NCBI GenBank assembly: GCA_027487575.1
Contig: JAIYDJ010000114.1
Span: forward strand, 1-64,000
Length of the DNA stretch: 64,000 nt
Direction of reading: 5' to 3'
Source of the DNA: Rhodobacter sp.
GTDB taxonomy: Bacteria > Pseudomonadota > Alphaproteobacteria > Rhodobacterales > Rhodobacteraceae
The position numbers were made by a program, and so were the translations under genes. Of this stretch, positions 9,793 through 15,756 are shown in pieces; the first letter of the stretch is position 1, and each line of letters opens with the position of its first letter. The notes under the pieces are model-generated. The model worked only from the letters and a program-made list of their open reading frames with translations. It searched no databases and was not told the DNA's origin.

Positions 9793-10305
9793 CTACTCTG
9801 GAAGCCCGAAACTGATGAAGCTAGCTACGCAAACTGAGTTGGTCATGGCGGCAATTTGGTCCGTCCGAAAGAGTTCCACGCAAGCATCTTGTGACAGCGT
9901 AGCGACTCGCGCGGCATTCCTATCATAGTCGCGCTGCCGTTGAGCGATCGCCTGCTCAGCGGCCTGGGCGGCCCTACTTTCGGCCAGCGTCGCTTCGTAG
10001 GCCGCCAGGCGTTCGGCCTTCGCCTCTGCCTCGTTGCGGAAACGCCTATCGATCTGGGAGTAGACCCACGGTTCACCCATCGCGCCAGTAAGGCACTGCG
10101 ATCCGCCCTCAGTTAGCGCTCTGTTGAATAGGTTTTTCCAAGACAGGATTTCCTCGGCTCTAGACTTCGCCGCAACGATGTCGCCAGAGGAAAGGTCGTC
10201 AAGGCATGCAGACACAAGCTCACCTTGCGATTGCGCGTTAGCAGATGCAGCGACACAGAAACTGATAGCTATGCAATAGCTGGCTAGCTTCACAAGCACG
10301 GTCAT
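9793..10305 (-). CDS. Predicted secreted/periplasmic protein, prophage cargo, unknown function
   Basis: I do not recognise the family. The 170-residue protein starts MTVLVKLASYCIAISFCVAA, a typical signal peptide with likely cleavage after ANA. A mature Ala/Glu/Arg-rich, probably coiled-coil stretch follows (EAEAKAERLAAYEATLAESR and on), with several cysteines (in SACLDDL, SQCLTG, DACVEL, SVCVASF). The ATG at 10303-10305 is preferred to a TTG at 10365 because the signal peptide begins there. The GC content is visibly lower than in the host. It lies between the left phage end and the repressor, where phages often carry lysogenic-conversion genes. Export is inferred. Confidence 0.6.
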   Translation of the reverse strand: MTVLVKLASYCIAISFCVAASANAQSQGELVSACLDDLSSGDIVAAKSRAEEILSWKNLFNRALTEGGSQCLTGAMGEPWVYSQIDRRFRNEAEAKAERLAAYEATLAESRAAQAAEQAIAQRQRDYDRNAARVATLSQDACVELFRTDQIAAMTNSVCVASFISFGLPE

Positions 10306-10368
10306 CCCCTCGAGCTGTAGTTCTGGCGATATCCAATTAACAATTCGAACCGGTAAGCTCCACAACTG

Positions 10369-11277
10369 TTAGGCAGCAGAAAGTACATATCTCACCCTTC
10401 CAACAATGCGGATTGAATTCATCTCGGTACCTGAAAGGGCCTCAGGTGGGTATGTCGGGTTCGCCGCAACTATCATTATCGAAGAGTTGTTGCCATCCTG
10501 CGTCCTGCCAGATGGTACCAGCCTCTTAACAAAACATTGATCATCTCGGATGAAGGCGTATACCGCGTCGCGCTCCACTGTTATCTCCTGCAAATGGACA
10601 AGGACAAGGGCCCCGTCAGGGATTTGCGGTGTCATGCTGTCGCCTTTGATGCGCACTAGGACCGACCGATCCGCGCTGATGCCTGCCTTGGCGAGCCATG
10701 CGGCTGGGAATGCCACTCGTGCTGACTCTTCACCCTCAAGAGGGACGAGGCCAGTGCCAGCTGAGATTGACAGGTCCACCCGGCGGACAAATGCATAGTC
10801 ATGACCCTCAAAATGAATGGTGTCTGAGAGGTGAAGTGGCGCGGCTGGTTCTGGCGGTGTCACAGTGTACATCGTTGAGGACTTCGCCTCCAATATGATG
10901 TCACCAACCATCTGCTGGATCACGGCGTCGGGGCTAAACTCCTCCTTCAGTCGTCTCATGACGGCGTCGGGGCCGACCTCCTCCATCACCTTCTTGAGTT
11001 GTCCGGAAGCGCCATACTCGTCGAGGATTGACCTGACCTCGTCGGCCTCTCGCCGTCCCGTAAGGATGTAGTGGGCGTCCGCCCCTGTTTCCTGAATGGA
11101 AACCAAATAGTTCGCATCTGGAGACCTGCGATCGGCCTCGTAGTTGATCTGGGCGTTCTTCTGGACACCTGCGATTGCACCAAATTCCGCTTGGCTCAGC
11201 CCCAAGCGCACCCGTTCGCTGCGGATTCGTTCACCAATAGTATTCGAATGAGTGCCTTCTCGCTTGACGGTATTCAT
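10369..11277 (-). CDS. Prophage repressor: XRE helix-turn-helix plus S24 LexA-like peptidase
   Basis: A 302-residue CI-like repressor. The N-terminal HTH (IGERIRSERVRLGLSQAEFG, ending near YEADRRSP) is followed by a linker and a C-terminal S24 domain. The peptidase serine lies in KGDSMTPQIPDG, with the downstream lysine block AVYAFIRDDQCFVKRL. This predicts RecA-stimulated self-cleavage and SOS induction. The start is taken as the ATG at 11275-11277; a GTG 18 bases upstream (11293-11295) is possible. Its 5' end overlaps two operator-like repeats, so autoregulation is likely. AT-richer than the host. The closest setting is repressor c of Mu-like phages. Confidence 0.88.
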   Translation of the reverse strand: MNTVKREGTHSNTIGERIRSERVRLGLSQAEFGAIAGVQKNAQINYEADRRSPDANYLVSIQETGADAHYILTGRREADEVRSILDEYGASGQLKKVMEEVGPDAVMRRLKEEFSPDAVIQQMVGDIILEAKSSTMYTVTPPEPAAPLHLSDTIHFEGHDYAFVRRVDLSISAGTGLVPLEGEESARVAFPAAWLAKAGISADRSVLVRIKGDSMTPQIPDGALVLVHLQEITVERDAVYAFIRDDQCFVKRLVPSGRTQDGNNSSIMIVAANPTYPPEALSGTEMNSIRIVGRVRYVLSAA

Positions 11278-11292
11278 TTGAGTGCCTAATCT
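11240..11292 (+). promoter_or_regulatory. Rightward phage promoter with two operator-like direct repeats
   Basis: Two 18-bp repeats, GTATTCGAATGAGTGCCT (11240-11257) and GTATTCATTTGAGTGCCT (11270-11287), match at 15 of 18 positions and start 30 bp apart, about three helical turns. A promoter TTGACG (11264-11269), 17-base spacer, TAATCT (11287-11292) faces the Ner-like gene; the second repeat fills its spacer. Both repeats overlap the repressor 5' end. Repressor binding is inferred from this layout. Confidence 0.72.
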
Positions 11293-11328
11293 CACATCTG
11301 AGCGGACTATAACGCCTTGTGAGGGTCT

Positions 11329-11607
11329 ATGTCACCGTCCAACTTCCACTTCCAGCCGGGCGCGATCCTGCATGACGCCATTGCAGGCGCTTTCAAGGCA
11401 CGGGGCAGCGGGTTTGAAATCTGGTGCCGAGAGAACAACATCACCCCCTCGCTGGCGAGGCAGGCCACATTCGGGCAGTCGCGTGGGCCGAAGGGCAAAG
11501 CGATGCTGGCGCGACTGATCGAGGCGGCAGGACCGGATTTCGTGAAGCTGGTCTATTCGCAGCGGATCGCTGAATCCGCCGAAGCGATCAAGAAGGGAGC
11601 AGCGTGA
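11329..11607 (+). CDS. Ner-like phage early DNA-binding protein
   Basis: A 92-residue protein, first gene of the rightward operon opposite the repressor, where Mu-like phages encode Ner, a second regulator. The middle (FEIWCRENNITPSLARQATF) has the spacing of a helix-turn-helix, followed by the basic GQSRGPKGKAMLARLIE. A GAGGG Shine-Dalgarno lies 3 bases before the ATG. It overlaps the next gene by 4 bases. The assignment rests on position and HTH-like character, not on a clear family match. Regulation is probably by the operator pair just upstream. Confidence 0.6.
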   Translation: MSPSNFHFQPGAILHDAIAGAFKARGSGFEIWCRENNITPSLARQATFGQSRGPKGKAMLARLIEAAGPDFVKLVYSQRIAESAEAIKKGAA

Positions 11608-11906
11608 TGACCCTGCTTCCCGATGATCAGTTTGAAGTGAATGTAGTCCGTGCGGATCAAGTGCGGCGACATCTATCGGCGATGGCTGACCCAGAGGAGC
11701 TCCTCCGTCATGTGACCCACCTGCCGATCTGGAAGAGTGGCCGTCGGCCAAAATGGTGGGGGCGGCGCGAAGTCCTTGAATTCTTAGTCAGAAGTCATCG
11801 TCAGATGCTGTTGCGGGACGCTCAGAAAGCGGTCGACGAACAGTTTGGCAAAGGCGTCACTTCGGCATCCACGCCTACACGCGAAACGAGCTCTATGCGC
11901 CCTTGA
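11604..11906 (+). CDS. Early phage protein, probably truncated at an internal deletion
   Basis: The 100-residue frame starts MMTLLPDDQFEVNVVRADQV and contains WKSGRRPKWWGRREVLEFL and HRQMLLRDAQKAVDEQFG. After about residue 84 it turns into a low-quality tail (VTSASTPTRETSS), while another frame takes up an ADP-ribosyltransferase domain. I infer that the normal C-terminus was lost in a deletion that also removed transposition, packaging and portal genes. The authentic part is a short basic protein of unknown family. The start overlaps the preceding stop by 4 bases, so it is coupled to the Ner-like gene. Confidence 0.5.
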   Translation: MMTLLPDDQFEVNVVRADQVRRHLSAMADPEELLRHVTHLPIWKSGRRPKWWGRREVLEFLVRSHRQMLLRDAQKAVDEQFGKGVTSASTPTRETSSMRP

Positions 11907-12358
11907 ATGCCGCCTTGCGCAAACAGGCCGCCGGGGAGGATGTCGCCCCGATCCTGACCGAGTACGCACGGGTGCTGGATCATGCGCTTGCGCGTCTGCC
12001 GCGCTCTGCAGGCACCGTGACGCGGGGGATCAGGTTTCCATCGGCGGACGATCTGGCGCGTTTCGTTGCGCTCAAGCCCGGTTCCGTGGTCTCGTTCAAT
12101 GGCTACTCCAGCGCCAGCTACATCGAGGGGGCGGCCTTCCCCGGGAAGATCAAGCTGACGATCAAGGCGCGGACCGCCCGGAAGGTTGACCATCTCGCGC
12201 ACAATTCCCAAGAAAAAGAGGCGCTGCTGGGCCGGGGATTGCAATACAGGGTCACGAAGCGCAAATTGATCAAGGGCGTGCTGCACCTCGATCTCGAGGA
12301 GCTGACCGCCGCGGAACTGCGTCGCTTGCCACGGGAGGCTCTCTTTGCTGAAGTTTGA
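11849..12358 (+). pseudogene. Orphan ADP-ribosyltransferase domain, remnant of a MuF-type head protein
   Basis: This frame reads as a whole ADP-ribosyltransferase fold: first helix (IHAYTRNELYAPLNAALR), the arginine motif (VTRGIRF), an STS-like stretch (FNGYSSAS) and the ExE motif (SQEKEALLGRGLQYRV). Phages commonly carry such domains fused behind a MuF minor head protein. Here the MuF part is missing. The only in-frame start is a TTG at 11903, inside the first helix, so the complete domain has no start of its own. The upstream gene would have to shift -1 to enter it. I therefore call it a fragment left by a deletion. Activity is possible only if translation starts at the TTG or by frameshift. 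Confidence 0.6.
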
Positions 12359-12728
12359 CGATGATGAGGCCTGGCATGTCGACGCGGCCAAAACGTACCT
12401 TGTGGCCGGAATGATCGGCTCCCGGGATCAGGCCATCCGTTGGCAGTCCCTCGGTTTTGATCATCCCGCTGCCGTCGCGCGCGAGGCGGATTTCCTTGGC
12501 AGGTATCAGGCTGCACTCGACCTCGACGGGTCCCAACCTGGGCTTGCCCCGCGCCTGATGACCGAGTTCGTGGAGTCGGAAAGCCGCATTGCCGTTCAGA
12601 GCGGTGTCTCCAGGGACGATCCGGACTTCTGGCGGCTTGCCAGCGCGCACAAGTACCTCGACACAGGCCCGAGCTTCACGACGCTGGCCCGGCCGCCCGC
12701 CCCGGCTGGCGGTCTTTTCCAGATCTGA
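12345..12728 (+). CDS. Phage hypothetical protein downstream of the MuF/ART remnant
   Basis: A 127-residue protein of unrecognised family, beginning MLKFDDDEAWHVDAAKTYLV with several Trp/Asp-rich segments and a proline-rich end (LARPPAPAGG). The TTG start at 12345 is supported by GGGAGG at 12333-12338, 6 bases upstream, and it overlaps the end of the ART frame by 14 bases. From position, it belongs to the head-morphogenesis block between MuF and gpG in Mu-like phages. No catalytic motif is visible. Confidence 0.55.
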   Translation: MLKFDDDEAWHVDAAKTYLVAGMIGSRDQAIRWQSLGFDHPAAVAREADFLGRYQAALDLDGSQPGLAPRLMTEFVESESRIAVQSGVSRDDPDFWRLASAHKYLDTGPSFTTLARPPAPAGGLFQI

Positions 12729-12736
12729 CCGCCGGT

Positions 12737-13195
12737 ATGTTTTCCGTCGAGATCAAGTCTGATCAGGTCACCGCCGCCCTCAGCAAGCTCGCCGTCGATT
12801 TGGCAGACATGACGCCCGTCATGGAGGACATCGGCGAGTATCTCGTCCGGTCGACCAAGAAGCGCTTCGCCGACGGCATCGCCCCGGACGGCACGGACTG
12901 GTTGGCCAACTCTGCGGTCACGCTGTCCCGGAAGTCCGACCCGCGCCCGCTGTTCGGGACCAGCGGCACCCTGAACCAGCAAATCTTCCACGAGGCGGGC
13001 AGCGACTTTGTCGAGGTCGGGTCGAATCGCGTCCAGGCGGCGATGATGCAGTTCGGCGGCACGAAGGTGCAGTTCCCGCATCTGTGGGGCGACATCCCGG
13101 CGCGCCCGTTCCTCGGTCTGTCGGAGGCGGACGAGACCAACGTGCTCGACATCATCGAAGACTACCTGACCGGATCGATCACCGCCGGACCTTGA
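12737..13195 (+). CDS. Phage virion morphogenesis protein (Mu gpG-like)
   Basis: A 152-residue protein matching the phage virion morphogenesis family (Mu gpG type): N-terminal VTAALSKLAVDLADMTPVME, the central stretch FADGIAPDGTDWLANSAVTL, LFGTSGTLNQQIF, then FGGTKVQFPHLWGDIPARPF near the end. The family acts in late head or head-tail joining. It lies 8 bases after the previous gene and 103 bases before the gpI-like gene. It appears full length. With the capsid gene missing its product probably has no head to work on. Confidence 0.85.
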   Translation: MFSVEIKSDQVTAALSKLAVDLADMTPVMEDIGEYLVRSTKKRFADGIAPDGTDWLANSAVTLSRKSDPRPLFGTSGTLNQQIFHEAGSDFVEVGSNRVQAAMMQFGGTKVQFPHLWGDIPARPFLGLSEADETNVLDIIEDYLTGSITAGP

Positions 13196-13298
13196 CCGAC
13201 CGCCCCGGCCCATGCAGGCTTGCAAAGTCAGGATAGGCACGCGCCCCCGCACCCCGTCGCGGATGTTTTGACCCCGGCCTTGTCGCGATGATCGCGGC

Positions 13299-14804
13299 AT
13301 GACCAACGCACCCCGCCCCCTTCTGGCCCTGATGGCCGCCATGGACCTGCCCGTCGCGGCAGAGGTACCCGAATGGGTGCATGTCCTTCCCGCGGGTGCG
13401 TCTATTCTGACATATGACGGCCGCGGTCCCTACCGGGTGACAGACGCCAGCGCCGTCATTGCAGCATCGCAGGTAGATCCGCGCGGTATGCAGATCGATG
13501 AAAACCACGCCCAAGATATTGCCGCACCTCAAGGACGCCCTTCGCCCGCGCGCGGATGGATCAAGGCGCTGCAGGCTCGGGCAGATGGCATTTGGGCTCG
13601 GGTGGATTGGAACCCGTCAGGCCACGCGCTTCTGGCAGACCGTGCCTATCGTGGCCTGAGCCCGGTCATCGAACACCTGCCTGATGGCAGCATCCTACGC
13701 ATCCTGCGCGCCAGCCTGACCAACGGGCCGAACATCAAAAACCTGACCGCCCTAAACATGGAGAGTTCCGTGACCCTTTCCCTTATTGCGCGCCTGACCC
13801 CGCTACTTGGTCTCGCCGCGACCGCGACGGAGGACGAGATCGTCGCTGCGATCCCGCCCCGGACCGACACCGCGATGCAGTCCGCGATGGTTGCGATCGC
13901 CGCCGAGCTGGGTGTCGAGGATGCGAACCCGACTGCGATGCTTGCTGCCGTGAAGGGCAAGCTGGCGCAGGGCGCGGTGCAGACATCGCTTCAAGCCGAG
14001 AACGCGACCCTTCGCGGTCGCCTCGATGCGCTGGAGACCTCGCAAAAGCGCGCCGCCTCCGAAGCGTTCATTGACGGCGAGATCGCGAACAAGCGGGCGA
14101 TCCGGCCCGAGGACCGCGAGTTCTACATCACCTTCCACATGGAAGACCCCGCCCGGGCGCAGCGCGCCGTTGCCGGGCTGATGACGCTTGCCACGTCGCA
14201 CATGACCATCGCACCGCCGGAAACGGGCGGCACCGTGACGGGCGTGACAGGCCGGAGAGACGGCCATGCCCTTCGAAGGGCAGGACATGGACCGCGCGCT
14301 CGACACGCCGTGGTTCGGCAACACCGGGACGATCCCGCTGGACGCCCATGTGAAGCTCACCTTCGAGACCGAATTGCAGGCCTCTGGCACGGCGGGCACA
14401 GCACCCGCCTGGGGTCCCCTGGCCCTCGCTTGCGGCATGGCACAGACCGTCGTCGCCACGACGTCGGTGACCTACAGCCCGGTCGACGCAGGCCAGGGAT
14501 CGGCCACGCTCTATCTCAACGTCGACGGCATGCTGTTCGTGGCCCCTGGCGCGCGGGGCACCTGCAAGCTGGGCCTGAACGCGCAAGGCATCCCCGTCAT
14601 GATGTGGGAGTTCACCGCGCTCTACCAGGCCCCCACCAACGCGACGGCGGCGGTGCCGACCTATACCGGCTTCATCGATCCGCTGGGCGCGACCCGCGTG
14701 AACACGCCGACCTTCACGGTCAACGCGGTGGCGCTGGAGATGAAGTCCTTCACCTTCGACGTCGGCAACAAGCTGGAGAACCGGTTCCTGATCAACAGCC
14801 ATGA
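13299..14804 (+). CDS. Mu gpI-like phage protease/scaffold, C-terminally disrupted
   Basis: Residues 1 to about 315 match the Mu gpI protease family, which processes the head scaffold: WVHVLPAGASILTYDGRG, the catalytic-histidine region QIDENHAQDIAAP, PARGWIKALQ, and YRGLSPVIEHLPDG, followed by an alanine-rich coiled-coil scaffold part. From about 14235 to 14262 the reading turns into RRDGHALRRAGHGPRARHA, an out-of-frame reading of the tail tube gene that runs to 14804. The real gpI C-terminus, the major capsid gene and several connector genes are missing. I infer a deletion fusing gpI to the tail tube region. A chimeric 501-residue product would be non-functional in its last third. Confidence 0.65.
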   Translation: MTNAPRPLLALMAAMDLPVAAEVPEWVHVLPAGASILTYDGRGPYRVTDASAVIAASQVDPRGMQIDENHAQDIAAPQGRPSPARGWIKALQARADGIWARVDWNPSGHALLADRAYRGLSPVIEHLPDGSILRILRASLTNGPNIKNLTALNMESSVTLSLIARLTPLLGLAATATEDEIVAAIPPRTDTAMQSAMVAIAAELGVEDANPTAMLAAVKGKLAQGAVQTSLQAENATLRGRLDALETSQKRAASEAFIDGEIANKRAIRPEDREFYITFHMEDPARAQRAVAGLMTLATSHMTIAPPETGGTVTGVTGRRDGHALRRAGHGPRARHAVVRQHRDDPAGRPCEAHLRDRIAGLWHGGHSTRLGSPGPRLRHGTDRRRHDVGDLQPGRRRPGIGHALSQRRRHAVRGPWRAGHLQAGPERARHPRHDVGVHRALPGPHQRDGGGADLYRLHRSAGRDPREHADLHGQRGGAGDEVLHLRRRQQAGEPVPDQQP

Positions 14805-15084
14805 GGTGCTGATCACCGACCGGATGGAGACCTGCGAGTTCACCGTACAGACCCCGGCGCTGGCCACCTTCAACCCGTGGGCGCTGGCCGAAGCCCGCAC
14901 GGCGGTGGTTCTGGCCATGGTGCACGGCACGGCCGCCGGTCGCCGCGTGGCGCTGAACGTGCCCGCCCTGCAGATCCAGCGCCCCGCCAGCTTTGACCAG
15001 GACCAGGGCGTGGTGCAGCAGACGATCAACGCGATCCCGCTGCGCGCCTCGGCCACCCCCGCCTTCACCATCGTCTGCACCTGA
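14266..15084 (+). CDS. Phage tail tube protein, probably N-terminally short
   Basis: A 272-residue major tail (tube) protein of Mu-like siphophages. Visible: LQASGTAGTAPAWGPL, VTYSPVDAGQGSATLYLNVD, GARGTCKLGL, MMWEFTALYQAPT, FDVGNKLENRFLIN, and an ending with RPASFDQDQGVVQQ. As I recall the family, about 40 residues normally precede PFEGQD; here an in-frame stop lies at 14245-14247. The ATG at 14266 has GGAGAG 6 bases before it, so it can be translated. The missing start is attributed to the deletion that also truncated gpI. Whether the short form still polymerises is unknown. Confidence 0.75.
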   Translation: MPFEGQDMDRALDTPWFGNTGTIPLDAHVKLTFETELQASGTAGTAPAWGPLALACGMAQTVVATTSVTYSPVDAGQGSATLYLNVDGMLFVAPGARGTCKLGLNAQGIPVMMWEFTALYQAPTNATAAVPTYTGFIDPLGATRVNTPTFTVNAVALEMKSFTFDVGNKLENRFLINSHEVLITDRMETCEFTVQTPALATFNPWALAEARTAVVLAMVHGTAAGRRVALNVPALQIQRPASFDQDQGVVQQTINAIPLRASATPAFTIVCT

Positions 15085-15097
15085 CCCGGAGTCGCCC

Positions 15098-15412
15098 ATG
15101 GCCTACCGCATCCAGAAGAACCGCACCTTCACCTGCACCGCCACGCTGATGGTGCCGACCGACACCGGGCACCAGCCGGAAACCCTGATGGTGCGGTTCA
15201 AGGTGCTGGAGGGGGCCGAGCAGATGCAGATCGAGGAGTTCCTGCGCGCCGCGATCCTGCATCTGGGCGACGTCCTGGACGACGAGGGCGAGCCGGTCGC
15301 CTTCACGCCCGCGCTGCTGGAACAGATCATCCTCGAGCCATGGGCGCGCGTCGGCCTGATGAAGGCGTACTGGACGGAAATGGCCGGGGGGTCGGCCCGC
15401 GCAAAAAACTGA
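15098..15412 (+). CDS. Phage tail assembly chaperone (G-type)
   Basis: A 104-residue protein beginning MAYRIQKNRTFTCTATLMVP, in the slot between tail tube and tape measure where tail assembly chaperones are encoded. The middle (VRFKVLEGAEQMQIEEFLRA, then FTPALLEQIILEPWARVGLM) has the usual helical, acidic character. The ATG has GGAG 6 bases upstream. Its last codons, GCA AAA AAC TGA, contain a -1 slippery heptamer that would extend it into the DUF1799-like frame. The chaperone pair normally coats the tape measure protein during tail assembly. Confidence 0.78.
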   Translation: MAYRIQKNRTFTCTATLMVPTDTGHQPETLMVRFKVLEGAEQMQIEEFLRAAILHLGDVLDDEGEPVAFTPALLEQIILEPWARVGLMKAYWTEMAGGSARAKN

Positions 15413-15756
15413 TCTGGGCGGGGGGTGCCTGGGCGGACGGCACGCTGGCGCAGGGGCGCGACGCGCTGACCGACGATTGCGCCTTCTTCGGGATCGACCC
15501 CGCCCTGTTTGCCGGTGACGACGAGTCCGACGGTGTCTGGCCCGAAAACACCGCCGCCCTGAATGCCTTCCTTGCCGTGACCACCCAATGGCGCGTGCTG
15601 GCAAGGTTCGAAGCCCCGGCGGTGTTCACCGGGCTGGATTACCAGGGCGTGAAGGCGGGGTTCGACCTCGCCGGGATCGTCCCCTCGCCCGCCCTGTGGG
15701 CCGACGTGCAACTGATCGAAGCGGGCGCGCTGACCGCCCTGAACCGGAGACGATAG
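15340..15756 (+). CDS. DUF1799-like tail chaperone extension (T-type), expressed by -1 frameshift
   Basis: The meaningful reading starts at KKLIWAGGAWADG just after the slip site (base 15409 onward) and ends at 15756. It contains the DUF1799-like core VWPENTAALNAFLAVTTQWR, then GLDYQGVKAGFDLAGI and ADVQLIEAGALTALN. The ATG at 15340 has no Shine-Dalgarno, and the residues before the slip site are an out-of-frame copy of the chaperone gene. Expression is therefore probably as a roughly 219-residue fusion with the upstream gene, equivalent to gpGT of lambda. The stop overlaps the GTG of the tape measure gene by one base. Confidence 0.75.
   Translation: MGARRPDEGVLDGNGRGVGPRKKLIWAGGAWADGTLAQGRDALTDDCAFFGIDPALFAGDDESDGVWPENTAALNAFLAVTTQWRVLARFEAPAVFTGLDYQGVKAGFDLAGIVPSPALWADVQLIEAGALTALNRRR
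15403..15412 (+). promoter_or_regulatory. Programmed -1 ribosomal frameshift site (A_AAA_AAC) ahead of a stop
   Basis: The heptamer AAAAAAC (15403-15409) is in the correct phase (A AAA AAC) and is followed at once by the TGA stop (15410-15412). A -1 slip continues as AAA AAA CTG ATC, entering the DUF1799-like frame. A possible stimulatory hairpin, GTGCC (15425-15429) with GGCAC (15439-15443), lies downstream. Such frameshifts between the two tail chaperone genes are nearly universal in tailed phages. Confidence 0.82.
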
